The notes under the pieces: model-generated | Seen by the model: the letters and a program-made list of their open reading frames with translations, nothing else | Databases searched by the model: none | What the model was told of the DNA's origin: nothing | Made by a program: the position numbers and the translations under genes | NCBI GenBank assembly: GCA_964592965.1 | Contig: CAZQJX010000008.1 | Coordinates: 1-36,426, forward strand | DNA from: CAZKMM01 sp964592965 | Lineage (GTDB): Bacteria; RBG-13-61-14; DRUE01 | Direction: 5' to 3' | DNA length: 36,426 bases | Shown here: positions 7,078-15,939 of the stretch, one piece after another | Layout of the letters: every line of letters starts with the position of its first letter | Numbering within the stretch: the stretch's first letter is position 1

Positions 7078-8195
7078 TGAATAACGGTAGTATATCCAAT
7101 CCTTGCGCTTGGGTGCCTGAGCATATCAGGAGATTAGTGCCTTATGTTCCGGGAAAACCAATTGAAGAGCTGGAGAGAGAGCTGGGGATAAAAGATTCAA
7201 TCAAAATAGCCTCTAATGAAAATCCACTTGGACCCAGCCCCCTGGCTTTAGAGGCGATCAAAAACGCTCTCTCCAATCTTAACCGTTATCCTGATGGAAA
7301 CGGAACTTATTTAAAAGAGAAACTCAGCCAAAAGCTGGGAGTGACGCCAGAAATGATTATTCTCGGCAACGGCTCCAATGAGGTTTTGGAGCTACTTGTT
7401 GCCACTTTTATGACCCCAGAAGATGAGGCGATTATGAGTGAACACGCCTTTGTTGTTTATAGCCTAGCTGTGGACTCAAGAGGATTGAAAAAAATAGTCT
7501 GCTCGCCAAAGGAAAATTTCGGACACGACCTTGATAAAATGGCAAAGGTAATTAATGAGCGCACAAGAATTATCTTTATTGCCAATCCCAATAATCCCAC
7601 AGGCACTTATGTCAATAAGGATGAGCTGGAGGAGTTTTTAAATCAAGTGCCTGAAAGGGTGATGGTGGTTTTAGATGAGGCTTATTTTGAATATGTTGAG
7701 CGTGAGGATTATCCTGATGCGGTTGAGCTGGTCAAAGCGGGTAGGAAAAATGTGGTGGCAGTAAGGACTTTTTCTAAAATTTACGGCTTGGCAGGACTGA
7801 GAATTGGCTATGGAATAGCAGACCCGGAAATAGTCGGATATGTAAATCGTGTCCGCCAGCCTTTTAATACCAACTCTCTTGCTCAAGTAGCTGCAACCGC
7901 AGCTCTTGACGATGTAGAGCACATAGAGCGCTCCCGCAAAAATAACCGTGAAGGAATGAAATATCTGGAAGAAGAATTCAAACGCCTGGGAATTGAGTAT
8001 ATTCCTTCGGTGGCAAATTTTATCCTTTTCAAATCGCCCATAGATGCTCAAGAGCTGTATCAAAAACTTTTGAGAAAAGGAGTTATTGTCAGACCAATGG
8101 GCGGATACAAACTTCCCCAATGGCTTCGGGCAACAATTGGCACTCCTGAAGAGAACACCAGATTTATTAAGACATTAGAGGAGGTGCTTAGCTAG
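7077..8195 (+). CDS. hisC: Histidinol-phosphate/aromatic aminotransferase
   Basis: This is a PLP-dependent class I/II aminotransferase of the HisC family, 372 residues. The N-terminal SNENPLGPSP, the ligand segment NPNNPTGTY and the PLP-lysine motif TFSKIYGLAGLRIGYG (Lys at the SKIYG position) are all present. HisC-family enzymes accept histidinol phosphate and often aromatic keto acids too. Its place between pheA and tyrA, one base overlapping the former, suggests that here it transaminates phenylpyruvate and hydroxyphenylpyruvate, possibly alongside histidine synthesis. No other his genes are in the window. Substrate choice is inference. Confidence 0.88.
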   Translation: MNNGSISNPCAWVPEHIRRLVPYVPGKPIEELERELGIKDSIKIASNENPLGPSPLALEAIKNALSNLNRYPDGNGTYLKEKLSQKLGVTPEMIILGNGSNEVLELLVATFMTPEDEAIMSEHAFVVYSLAVDSRGLKKIVCSPKENFGHDLDKMAKVINERTRIIFIANPNNPTGTYVNKDELEEFLNQVPERVMVVLDEAYFEYVEREDYPDAVELVKAGRKNVVAVRTFSKIYGLAGLRIGYGIADPEIVGYVNRVRQPFNTNSLAQVAATAALDDVEHIERSRKNNREGMKYLEEEFKRLGIEYIPSVANFILFKSPIDAQELYQKLLRKGVIVRPMGGYKLPQWLRATIGTPEENTRFIKTLEEVLS

Positions 8196-8196
8196 A

Positions 8197-9066
8197 TTGG
8201 GCTTTAGCTTTGAAAAGGTCTGTGTGGTAGGGGTGGGATTAATTGGTGGCTCAATGGCGCTGGGAATGCGCCGAGAGCGACTGGCAAAAAAAATCATCGG
8301 AGTGGGCAGAGGTGAGGATAACTTAAAACAGGCTCTCAGTCTGGGTATCATTGACAGTTATACCTTTAAAATTGAAGAAGGAGTTGAAAACGCAGACCTT
8401 GTTATCCTCGCCACTCCTGTCCGGGCAATGCCTGAGCTGGTTGAAAAAGCAAAGCCTTATTTTAGAAATGGAACGATTCTTACTGATGTCGGTAGCACCA
8501 AGTTAAGACTTATTCAAAAAATATCTCCAACTCTTTCGCCGGAAGTTGATTTTGTCCCTGCTCACCCCATTGCAGGAAGGGAAAAAACAGGCGCAAGATA
8601 CTCAGACCCGGATATTTTTAAAGGAAGATGGACTATTATCACCCCCTGCGAGCGCTCAACAAAAGAGGGCGTTGAAAAAATCAAATCGCTGTGGAAGTCG
8701 CTTGGTGCTAAAGTAGAAATAATGGATGCAAAAATCCATGATGAACTTCTTGCTTGGATAAGTCATCTTCCTCACATTGTTGTTTACGCACTGGTGGGAA
8801 CCCTTCTTGATATGGAAAGAAAAGCCCCGCTTTTGCGCTTTAGTGCGGGTGGATTTAGAGATTTTATCAGGATAGCAGGTAGCTCTCCTGAAATGTGGCG
8901 GGATATATTTTTAGAAAACAAAGAATATGTTATTGCCACTATTCGCAGGTATCAAAAAGAGCTTGAGGAGCTGGCTGAGCTAATCCAGAAAGAAGATGCC
9001 AAAAGCTTAGAGGAATATTTTGCTAAAGCAAGAGAGGTAAAGGAAAAAGTCCAGAAAGATGGCTAA
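8197..9066 (+). CDS. tyrA: Prephenate dehydrogenase
   Basis: Oxidative decarboxylation of prephenate to 4-hydroxyphenylpyruvate for tyrosine synthesis. It has 289 residues. The NAD-binding GVGLIGGSMALG lies at the N-terminus, followed by the catalytic segments VPAHPIAGREKTG and ISHLPHIVVYAL. There is no C-terminal ACT domain and no fused chorismate mutase, which is supplied by PheA upstream. The start is TTG at 8197, with AGAGGAGGTG (8177-8186) upstream at somewhat long spacing, one base after the hisC stop. The last codons overlap aroA by 8 bases. Confidence 0.92.
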   Translation: MGFSFEKVCVVGVGLIGGSMALGMRRERLAKKIIGVGRGEDNLKQALSLGIIDSYTFKIEEGVENADLVILATPVRAMPELVEKAKPYFRNGTILTDVGSTKLRLIQKISPTLSPEVDFVPAHPIAGREKTGARYSDPDIFKGRWTIITPCERSTKEGVEKIKSLWKSLGAKVEIMDAKIHDELLAWISHLPHIVVYALVGTLLDMERKAPLLRFSAGGFRDFIRIAGSSPEMWRDIFLENKEYVIATIRRYQKELEELAELIQKEDAKSLEEYFAKAREVKEKVQKDG

Positions 9067-10339
9067 TTGGGTTATAGAGAAAAAAGGAGCGTTAAAAGGC
9101 GAGATTGATGTCCCGCCAGATAAATCCATCTCGCATCGGGCAGTAATTTTAAGCTCCATTGCTCAGGGAAAAAGTAGGGTTAAAAACTGGCTTCGGGCAG
9201 ATGATGTTATGCGCACCATTCGTGCTTTTCAGGAGCTTGGTGTTGAAATCAAGATTAACAATGAGCTGATAATCTCAGGAGAGGGAAAGCACGGGCTAAA
9301 ACCTCCTCAAAATCCCCTTGATATGGGCAATTCAGGAACAGGGCTCAGGCTTTTAGCAGGTGTTTTGGCTGGACAAAAATTTTTAACTATCATCACTGGC
9401 GATGAGACGCTCAAAAAAAGACCTATGCGAAGGATTATTGAACCGCTTTCTAAAATGGGCGCCAAGATTGAAGCTGAAGATGGAGAACATCCGCCTCTTC
9501 GCATTCAGGGCGGAGATTTAAAAGGCATAAAATACACTCTTCCTGTTGCCAGCGCACAAGTAAAAAGCGCTATTCTCCTTGCTTCTCTTTATGCAACTGG
9601 CAAAACCAAAATCACTGAGCCTGCACCATCTCGCGACCATACAGAGCGAATGCTTGAATTTTTTGGCGCCAGAATTAAAAAAAGCGCACTTTGCATAGAA
9701 ATGGACTGTGGACAGGATTTGGAGGCAAGAGAAATTGAAGTAGTTGGAGACATCTCCTCTGCCAGCTTTTTTTTGGTAGCAGGATGCTTGGTGAAAGGGA
9801 GTGAGGTGCTGGTCAAAAATGTGGGCATTAATCCCACCCGTGCCGGCATATTAGAAGTGCTAAAAGAAATGGGCGCTGATATTAAACTTTTAAATCAGCG
9901 CAATATCGCTGGAGAACCTGTTGCTGATATACTGGTCAAAAGCTCGCCCCTCAGGGCAGTAGAAATTAAAGGTGAAATTATCCCAAGATTGATTGATGAA
10001 ATACCTGTGCTGGCAGTGGCAGGAGCAGTGGCGCAAGGAACCACCATCATTCGCGATGCCAAAGAACTTCGGGTAAAAGAATCTGACCGCATCCACTCCA
10101 CTGTCAGTGAGCTGAAAAAAATGGGAGCAAAAATTGAAGAGCTGGAAGATGGAATGATAATTGAAGGACCTTGTGAGCTTAAAGGTGCAGAGGTTTATAG
10201 TCATAAAGACCATCGGGTTGCAATGAGCTTGGCAGTGGCTGGGCTTTACGCTCAGGGAAAAACCATAATCAAAGAAGTGCAATGGGTAGAAACCAGCTTT
10301 CCAGATTTTTTCAATAAATTAAATCAATTAGTTGCATAA
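9059..10339 (+). CDS. aroA: 3-Phosphoshikimate 1-carboxyvinyltransferase (EPSP synthase)
   Basis: Joins shikimate 3-phosphate and phosphoenolpyruvate in the step before chorismate synthase. It has 426 residues, normal length. The N-terminal PPDKSISHRAVIL, DMGNSGTGLRLLAG, GDETLKKRPMRRI and RVKESDRIHS mark the substrate-binding loops of both domains. The GNSGT loop resembles Gram-positive-type (class II) enzymes more than the enterobacterial form. The start lies 8 bases inside tyrA, and cmk begins three bases after the stop. This completes a pheA-hisC-tyrA-aroA set covering aromatic end-branch steps plus one common-pathway step. Confidence 0.95.
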   Translation: MANWVIEKKGALKGEIDVPPDKSISHRAVILSSIAQGKSRVKNWLRADDVMRTIRAFQELGVEIKINNELIISGEGKHGLKPPQNPLDMGNSGTGLRLLAGVLAGQKFLTIITGDETLKKRPMRRIIEPLSKMGAKIEAEDGEHPPLRIQGGDLKGIKYTLPVASAQVKSAILLASLYATGKTKITEPAPSRDHTERMLEFFGARIKKSALCIEMDCGQDLEAREIEVVGDISSASFFLVAGCLVKGSEVLVKNVGINPTRAGILEVLKEMGADIKLLNQRNIAGEPVADILVKSSPLRAVEIKGEIIPRLIDEIPVLAVAGAVAQGTTIIRDAKELRVKESDRIHSTVSELKKMGAKIEELEDGMIIEGPCELKGAEVYSHKDHRVAMSLAVAGLYAQGKTIIKEVQWVETSFPDFFNKLNQLVA

Positions 10340-10342
10340 GAA

Positions 10343-11017
10343 ATGAAAAAGAGATATATTATAACAATTGACGGACCCTCGGGCGCGGGCAAGAGCACGG
10401 TGAGCAAGATTTTGGCAGATAAATTGGGATATTATTACCTTGATACTGGTGCAATGTATCGTGCCTGCGCCTTAAAGGCTTTTAAACTTGGCTTAAATCC
10501 AGATAATCCAAAGCACGCCCAAAAAGTTGTTCAAGAGCTTAACCTTCACCTTGAGCCAAAAGGTAGGCATCTGCGTATAATTCTTGATGGTGAAGATGTA
10601 ACTGATAAAATTCGCACCGAAGAAATCGGTATGGGAGCAAGTAAAATCTCCCGCCACCAAATAGTCAGGGAAAAGCTCTGGCAGATTCAGAGAGAGGTAG
10701 GTAAAAACCGCGGTATAGTCGCAGAAGGAAGAGATATGGGAACTGTGGTATTTCCTGATGCTGATTTCAAATTCTTCCTCACCGCTTCTCTTGAAGAGAG
10801 GGCAAAAAGAAGATTTAAGGAGCTAAAAGAGCGCGGTATAAATGTTAACCTTGACCAGCTTAAAAAAGAGGTAGAAAAGCGCGATCAGCAGGATTCTCAA
10901 AGGGAGCTTGCACCTCTTAAACCAGCAAATGATGCCATTGTTATTGACACCACCAATCTAACCATTGACCAAGTGGTCGATGTTCTTTTAGAGAAAATCC
11001 GCGCTCAAGCGGTTTAA
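10343..11017 (+). CDS. cmk: Cytidylate kinase
   Basis: Phosphorylates CMP and dCMP to the diphosphates in the cytoplasm. It has 224 residues. The P-loop GPSGAGKSTVSKIL is at the N-terminus, followed by YYLDTGAMYRA for nucleotide binding and VAEGRDMGTVVFPDADFKFF, typical of bacterial CMP kinase. The C-terminal RDQQDSQRELAPLKPA is the conserved lid-region motif. The order aroA-cmk-rpsA is widespread in bacteria; here no ispH or plsC lies between cmk and rpsA. Confidence 0.95.
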   Translation: MKKRYIITIDGPSGAGKSTVSKILADKLGYYYLDTGAMYRACALKAFKLGLNPDNPKHAQKVVQELNLHLEPKGRHLRIILDGEDVTDKIRTEEIGMGASKISRHQIVREKLWQIQREVGKNRGIVAEGRDMGTVVFPDADFKFFLTASLEERAKRRFKELKERGINVNLDQLKKEVEKRDQQDSQRELAPLKPANDAIVIDTTNLTIDQVVDVLLEKIRAQAV

Positions 11018-11041
11018 AAATAAACTTTTTAGGGGGATTAA

Positions 11042-12850
11042 ATGGAAGAAGAAAAAAAACAACCAACCCAAAACTCTCAGGAAGAAAAAGAGCTGAAAGA
11101 ACAAAAAAACAACGAGGAGGATTTTGAAACCCTATTTGAACAGAGCCTAAAGCACCGCCACATTGAAGAAGGTGAAATCATTAAAGGCACTGTGGTCAGC
11201 ATTGATAGAGATTATGTAATGGTGGATATAGGCGATAAATGCGAGGGGCAAGTCCCAATTGATGAATTTAAAGATGAAAAAGGCGAAATCAATGTCAAGC
11301 CCGGCGACGAAATTGAGGTTCTGGTTGAGCGCAGGCAGGAAGACCTCGGCATAATTATTCTCAGCAAGTCAAAAGCAGAAAAAAAGCGCCTTTGGGAAAT
11401 TATTGACCAAGCCTACCGAGAAGAGACCCCCATAGAAGGGAAAATCGTAGAAAGGGTCAAAGGCGGATATATGGTTGACATCGGCGGGGTAAAGGCTTTT
11501 ATGCCAGGTAGTCAGGCGGATATGCGCCCCGTAAAAGACCCAAATAGCCTGCTCGGAATAACTGACCAGTTTCAGGTGCTTAAATTTAACCGCCGGAGAG
11601 TAAATGTTGTTGTCAGCAGAAGAGCGGTTCAGGAAAAAAGATGGCGACAGATGAGAGAGCGGACACTGGCTGAGCTGGAAGAAGGTATGATTGTAAAAGG
11701 AAAGGTTAAAAACATCACTGATTACGGCGTGTTCATTGACATCGGCGGTGTTGATGGATTGCTTCACATTACGGATATGAGCTGGAAAAGAATTAATCAC
11801 CCCAGCGAGCTGGTATCTATTGGCGATGAAATTGAAGTTAAGGTTTTAAAATTTGACCGAGAAAAAGAGCGGGTAAGCCTTGGGCTAAAACAGCTTCAGC
11901 CAGACCCATGGGATAATGTTGATAAGAAATATCCCATCGGAACCATTATTCAAGGAAAAGTGGTTAATATCACTGATTACGGAGCATTTATTGAGCTGGA
12001 GCCCGGGGTGGAAGGACTGGTTCATGTTTCGGAGATGAGCTGGACGAAAAAACGCATTCACCCCAAAGACATTGTTCAGCTCGGACAGGTGGTAGAAGCA
12101 AAAGTCCTAGATATAGACAAAGAAAACCGAAGGATTAATCTGGGAATGAAACAGGTAATGCCCAATCCTTGGGAAGTGCTGGCAGAGAAATATCCGCCAG
12201 GAACCAAAGTCAGGGGTAAAGTCAAAAACATCACCAACTTCGGGGTGTTTGTTGATATAGGCGAGGGCATTGACGGGCTTGTGCATATCTCGGATTTATC
12301 TTGGGTGAAAAAGATTCGTCATCCCAAAGAGATACTTAAAAAAGGCGATGAAGTGGAATGCGTTGTTTTAGAAATAGACCCACAAAAGGAGCGCTTCAGC
12401 TTGGGAATAAAACAGCTTCAGCCAGACCCTTGGTCGCTTGCTCCTGAAAAGTATCGTCCCGGAACAAGAGTTAGTGGTAAGGTGGTCAGCATTACTGATT
12501 TTGGTGCCTTTGTTGAGCTGGAAGAAGGCATTGAAGGATTAATCCATATAAGCGAGCTTTCAGATGAGCCGGTTAAAGACCCAAAAGAAGTGGTGGAAAT
12601 CGGGCAGGAAGTTCGGGTAGAAGTTTTAAGCATTGATGCTAAAGAGCGCCGAATCAGGCTCAGCCTTCGCACCCTTCCTGAAGAAGAGCTGGAAGCGCAT
12701 CAGGCAAATCAATGGGATGGCACCAGCAAGCTCGGTGAAATCATCCAAAAGAAATTGGCAGAAGCAAAAGGTAAAAATCTTTTTATCTCTGAATCTGAAG
12801 AGAAGAAATCTGAGCAAAAATCCAGCGCTAATGAGGAGAAAAAAGAGTGA
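11042..12850 (+). CDS. rpsA: 30S ribosomal protein S1, six S1 domains
   Basis: RNA-binding ribosomal protein that helps mRNA engage the 30S subunit. It has 602 residues. Six S1 (OB-fold) repeats are visible, beginning near GEIIKGTVVSI, PIEGKIVERV, GMIVKGKVKNI, GTIIQGKVVNI, GTKVRGKVKNI and GTRVSGKVVSI. Repeats 3-6 carry the canonical ITDYGVF/ITDFGAF and GLxHISxxSW pattern; repeats 1-2 are divergent, as is usual for ribosome-docking domains. The ends are highly charged, with a Gln/Glu/Lys-rich N-terminus and a Lys/Glu/Ser-rich tail. AGGGGG (11031-11036) lies five bases before the ATG. Full-length six-domain S1 is the Gram-negative-type form. Confidence 0.95.
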   Translation: MEEEKKQPTQNSQEEKELKEQKNNEEDFETLFEQSLKHRHIEEGEIIKGTVVSIDRDYVMVDIGDKCEGQVPIDEFKDEKGEINVKPGDEIEVLVERRQEDLGIIILSKSKAEKKRLWEIIDQAYREETPIEGKIVERVKGGYMVDIGGVKAFMPGSQADMRPVKDPNSLLGITDQFQVLKFNRRRVNVVVSRRAVQEKRWRQMRERTLAELEEGMIVKGKVKNITDYGVFIDIGGVDGLLHITDMSWKRINHPSELVSIGDEIEVKVLKFDREKERVSLGLKQLQPDPWDNVDKKYPIGTIIQGKVVNITDYGAFIELEPGVEGLVHVSEMSWTKKRIHPKDIVQLGQVVEAKVLDIDKENRRINLGMKQVMPNPWEVLAEKYPPGTKVRGKVKNITNFGVFVDIGEGIDGLVHISDLSWVKKIRHPKEILKKGDEVECVVLEIDPQKERFSLGIKQLQPDPWSLAPEKYRPGTRVSGKVVSITDFGAFVELEEGIEGLIHISELSDEPVKDPKEVVEIGQEVRVEVLSIDAKERRIRLSLRTLPEEELEAHQANQWDGTSKLGEIIQKKLAEAKGKNLFISESEEKKSEQKSSANEEKKE

Positions 12851-13809
12851 GCGCTGATTCTGGCGGGCGAAGAATTTGGCAAAAAAAGCCCTTTACCGTT
12901 GGATGCCTGATTATAATAGGTCTGGTAGTAATTTTTGCCGTTATATTATCTTTGCTGGCTAAAAAAACCATAACCGCACCCGAGATAGAAACACCCTCTG
13001 CCTTTTCTTTTGGCTCTAAAGTGGCGATAGTTAAGATTGAAGGAGTAATTACTGACAGCGAGCGGATTATTCGCGAGCTCCGCTACTACCGCAAGAATCG
13101 CTCGGTTAAGGCAATTGTGCTTCGGGTGAATAGTCCCGGCGGAGCAGTTGCTCCTGCTCAAGAGATTTATGAAGAAATAAAGCGCTTTCGCAGGCAAAAA
13201 CCTGTTGTTTGCTCAATGGGAACTGTAGCTGCTAGCGGTGGGTATTATGTCTGCCTACCTTGCAATTACATAATTTCTGCACCGGGAACCGTTACTGGAA
13301 GCATCGGGGTATTGATGCAGATAACAGACCTAGAGGAACTACTTCGCTGGATGAAGATTCGCCACCAGGTGATAAAAAGCGGTAAATTTAAAGACGCAGG
13401 CAGTCCTTATCGTGCCCTTACTGATGAAGAGCGGACTTATTTTCAATCAGTAATTAACAATGTTCACGAGCAATTCAAAAAAGCCATCGCAGAATCAAGA
13501 GGATTGAGCAAGGAGCAGATTGAAAAAATTGCTGACGGAAGAATCTTTACCGGCGAGCAGGCATTGAAACTCGAGCTGGTAGATGAATTGGGGAACTTAG
13601 AAGATGCTATCAAGAAGGCAGGGGAGCTAGCAGGGATTAAAGGCGAGCCACAAGTAATCTTTCCTAAAAGGCGATTCGGAATTTTTGAGCAATGGGGCTC
13701 AAGGCTGGCTGAGGCATTATTCAATAAGCTGTTTGAGCTGGCTTCAAGCCCCATTTGGTATCTTGAGCCAGGGGGATTATATCAACCGCAAACAAGGAGC
13801 GAAAAATGA
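12847..13809 (+). CDS. sppA: Signal peptide peptidase SppA (short form)
   Basis: This membrane-anchored serine protease degrades leftover signal peptides. It has 320 residues, the short single-domain form. One membrane helix spans about residues 17-38, with the catalytic domain outside the cytoplasm. The nucleophile Ser130 lies in GTVAASGGYYV, and the catalytic lysine is expected in IKSGKFKDAGSP (about residues 176-187). VNSPGGAVAPAQEIYEEI and GSIGVLMQ are other ClpP-fold family segments. The start is GTG, overlapping the rpsA stop by 4 bases; the stop overlaps HU by 4 bases. This is a common neighbour of rpsA and HU/IHF genes. Confidence 0.93.
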   Translation: MSADSGGRRIWQKKPFTVGCLIIIGLVVIFAVILSLLAKKTITAPEIETPSAFSFGSKVAIVKIEGVITDSERIIRELRYYRKNRSVKAIVLRVNSPGGAVAPAQEIYEEIKRFRRQKPVVCSMGTVAASGGYYVCLPCNYIISAPGTVTGSIGVLMQITDLEELLRWMKIRHQVIKSGKFKDAGSPYRALTDEERTYFQSVINNVHEQFKKAIAESRGLSKEQIEKIADGRIFTGEQALKLELVDELGNLEDAIKKAGELAGIKGEPQVIFPKRRFGIFEQWGSRLAEALFNKLFELASSPIWYLEPGGLYQPQTRSEK

Positions 13810-14111
13810 CCAAAAGACAGCTTATTGAAAAACTCGCTCAAAAGGTAGAAGGATTAAGTTTAAAAGATGCGGAGCTGGTGGTAGATACTATTTTTCAGGC
13901 AATGACCGAAGCGCTAGCTAAGGGCGAACGAATAGAGATAAGAGGATTTGGTAGCTTTGAAGTTCGCACCCGCAAAGCAAAAATGGGAAGAAACCCCAAA
14001 ACCGGTGAGAAAGTTTTTGTCCCAGAAAAACGGGTGCCCTTCTTTAAAGTGGGAAAGGAACTGAGAATGAGAGTAAACAAACCCAAAGAGGAGGAAAGTA
14101 AAGAGCAATGA
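13806..14111 (+). CDS. HU/IHF family DNA-binding protein
   Basis: Nucleoid protein of the DNABII family that bends DNA as a dimer. It has 101 residues, full length. The N-terminal helical part (MTKRQLIEKLAQ) is followed by the beta-arm signature IRGFGSFEVRTR and the arm tip GRNPKTGE with intercalating Pro64. The family's C-terminal helix (PFFKVGKELRMRVN) is followed by a short Lys/Glu tail. HU and IHF subunits cannot be told apart safely here. Position downstream of rpsA-sppA is typical of IHF-beta-like genes, but in non-proteobacteria such genes usually encode homodimeric HU. It overlaps sppA and the HIT gene by 4 bases each. Confidence 0.94.
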   Translation: MTKRQLIEKLAQKVEGLSLKDAELVVDTIFQAMTEALAKGERIEIRGFGSFEVRTRKAKMGRNPKTGEKVFVPEKRVPFFKVGKELRMRVNKPKEEESKEQ

Positions 14112-14596
14112 AAGTGCTATGGGCTCCTTGGAGAATAGAATATATCTTGAAAAATAAAGAAGATGGATGCGTGTTCTGCAAGGGGCTGAAAGAAAACAAT
14201 GATGAAAAAAACCTTATCCTCATCCGCTCGGAAAAAGCAGTAATCTTTATGAACCGCTTTCCTTATAACAACGGTCATCTTTTGGTTATGCCCACTCGCC
14301 ATATCGGAGAGCTGGAAGAACTCACTCAGGAAGAAGTCTTAGATATTCACAATCTTATCCAGCTGAGCCTTTCTGCTTTAAAAAAATCCCTTAATCCTGA
14401 TGGATTTAACATCGGGCTTAATCTGGGCAGAGTTGCTGGCGCAGGAGTGGTTGACCATATCCACTGGCATATAGTTCCCCGCTGGCAGGGAGATACCAAT
14501 TTTATGCCTGTGCTGGCAGAAGTGAAAGTTATGCCTGAACACCTATCCCAGACCTATAAAAAATTAAAACAAGCATTTGAGGAGTGCAAAAAATGA
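14108..14596 (+). CDS. HIT-family nucleotide hydrolase/phosphorylase
   Basis: Histidine-triad protein, 162 residues. The triad motif is DHIHWHIVPRW with His117, His119 and His121; His119 is expected to form the nucleotidyl intermediate. An N-terminal Cys pair (Cys21, Cys24 in GCVFCKG) fits the zinc-binding subset of HIT proteins. Relatives act on diadenosine polyphosphates or other nucleotide phosphoester/phosphoramide substrates; the exact substrate cannot be read from sequence. The start overlaps the HU stop (ATGA). Confidence 0.9.
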   Translation: MKVLWAPWRIEYILKNKEDGCVFCKGLKENNDEKNLILIRSEKAVIFMNRFPYNNGHLLVMPTRHIGELEELTQEEVLDIHNLIQLSLSALKKSLNPDGFNIGLNLGRVAGAGVVDHIHWHIVPRWQGDTNFMPVLAEVKVMPEHLSQTYKKLKQAFEECKK

Positions 14597-14961
14597 GATA
14601 CCTGAAATGGTTTTTGGTTCTGGCAGTGCTGATTTTTATTGTCCTTGAGATTATCTACAACTTCTCCTCTCTTACCCAAAATTTCCAGCTCGTCTTTCGC
14701 CTGCCGGGAAAAACCCTTTTTACTATTGAAATGCAGCTCTGGTTCGGTCTTCTAATTATGTTCATACTTGGATTTTCGCTTGCTATTCTGCTGGAAATCT
14801 ACTTCTGGTTCAAATACACAATGACCATTCGCAAACAAAACCGCATTATCCAAGACCTTCAAAAAGAATTAGAGCTGGCTCGTAAAACCCAGCAGGAAAC
14901 TCAACAACCATCAGAATCGCCTTCAACTGAACAAACAAAAGCCCTTGAAAAGACCAGCTAA
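14593..14961 (+). CDS. LapA-like (DUF1049-type) small membrane protein
   Basis: This inner-membrane protein has 122 residues counted from the ATG at 14593. That start was chosen over an in-frame GTG at 14584 because GAGGAG (14579-14584) then lies eight bases upstream and the ATGA overlap with the HIT gene matches neighbouring junctions. It has two membrane helices, about residues 5-22 and 47-72. A coiled-coil stretch (KQNRIIQDLQKELELARK) follows, then a Gln/Glu/Ser/Thr-rich tail. The two-helix-plus-coil layout fits LapA-type proteins, which in Escherichia coli work in lipopolysaccharide assembly with LapB. No LapB is present here, so the function is unproven. Confidence 0.65.
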   Translation: MRYLKWFLVLAVLIFIVLEIIYNFSSLTQNFQLVFRLPGKTLFTIEMQLWFGLLIMFILGFSLAILLEIYFWFKYTMTIRKQNRIIQDLQKELELARKTQQETQQPSESPSTEQTKALEKTS

Positions 14962-14970
14962 AAAGCCCTG

Positions 14971-15939
14971 TTGAAAACCAGTAGATATTTCATTAACATA
15001 GCAAATAGAATGAATGAATTTCCTTACTGGCATAAGCGCTTCCTTGCTTATCTTGAGCGGGAAAAGAATTACTCCCCTCAAACCGTAAAAGGCTATGATT
15101 CAGATTTAAAGGAATTTTACCAATTTGCCCGCAGTTATTTTAATTTATCTTCTTCCGAGGCTCTTGAGATAGACCGCATTGACCAAGAGGTAATACGCAC
15201 TTGGATGAGCAGGCTGTATCAATCCCTTGAGCCTTCCAGCATAGAAAGGCATATCTCCAGCCTGCGTAGTTTCTTCCGCTTTTTGCAAAAAGAAAAAGTC
15301 TTAAACTACAATCCTGCCCGCTTGGTAAGAAGCCCAAAAAAAGAAAAAAAACTGCCTCACCCGCTCAATCCTGATGAGGTCTTTGCCCTTTTAGATGCTC
15401 CTGATTCCAAAAGTCCGATTGGCATTCGTGACCAAGCGATTCTAGAGCTTTTTTATGCATCTGGCATTCGGGTAGGAGAGCTGGTATCTCTCAACATAAA
15501 TGATATTGACCTCAATCAGGGGCTGGTGCGGGTGATGGGAAAAGGGAGAAAAGAGCGGGTGGTGCCTATTAATCAGCTTGCCTGTCAAAAATTAAAAAAA
15601 TGGCTTGAAGTGCGGGCAAAGCTGAAAAAAAATATTCTAGATGAAGACGCTCAAAAAGCTCTTTTTATAAGTCAGAAAGGAAGAAGAATTACTGCCCGAA
15701 GCATTCAGCTTTTGCTAAAAAAATATCTTATTAAAAGCGGGCTGTATCAAAAGGCAACACCGCATACTTTACGGCACAGCTTTGCAACCCATCTTCTGGA
15801 TAGTGGAATGAATATAAGAAGCATTCAGGAACTGCTTGGTCATTCCAGTTTAAGCACAACCCAGAAATATACGAAAGTGGGAATAAAAGAATTAATGGAG
15901 GCGTATGATAATGCACACCCACGGGCTAAAAAGTCCTAA
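14971..15939 (+). CDS. xerC: XerC/D-family tyrosine recombinase
   Basis: Site-specific recombinase that probably resolves chromosome dimers at a dif site. It has 322 residues from the TTG at 14971, or 309 from an ATG at 15010 (MNEFPYWHKRFL), which matches the usual Xer start better; neither has a good ribosome site. An N-terminal SAM-like domain (KNYSPQTVKGYDSDLKEF) precedes the catalytic domain. Counted from the TTG, the catalytic residues are all present: Arg167 (ASGIRVGEL), Lys191 (MGKGRKERVVP), His266 and Arg269 (HTLRHSF), His291 (LLGHSS) and Tyr300. A xerC-type gene followed by hslV and hslU is a known arrangement, as in Bacillus codV-clpQ-clpY, and argues for a housekeeping Xer rather than a phage integrase. 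Confidence 0.9.
   Translation: MKTSRYFINIANRMNEFPYWHKRFLAYLEREKNYSPQTVKGYDSDLKEFYQFARSYFNLSSSEALEIDRIDQEVIRTWMSRLYQSLEPSSIERHISSLRSFFRFLQKEKVLNYNPARLVRSPKKEKKLPHPLNPDEVFALLDAPDSKSPIGIRDQAILELFYASGIRVGELVSLNINDIDLNQGLVRVMGKGRKERVVPINQLACQKLKKWLEVRAKLKKNILDEDAQKALFISQKGRRITARSIQLLLKKYLIKSGLYQKATPHTLRHSFATHLLDSGMNIRSIQELLGHSSLSTTQKYTKVGIKELMEAYDNAHPRAKKS
15897..15901 (+). promoter_or_regulatory. Ribosome binding site that places the hslV start
   Basis: GGAGG at 15897-15901 lies 9 bases before the ATG at 15911 but only 3 bases before the in-frame ATG at 15905. This favours 15911. The site lies inside the coding sequence of the recombinase gene. Confidence 0.6.

Noticed and set aside
14971..15939. 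Tyrosine recombinase as a sign of a phage or integrative element
   Set aside because: It sits directly before hslV and hslU, a known housekeeping arrangement, and no other phage genes or attachment-site repeats are visible.
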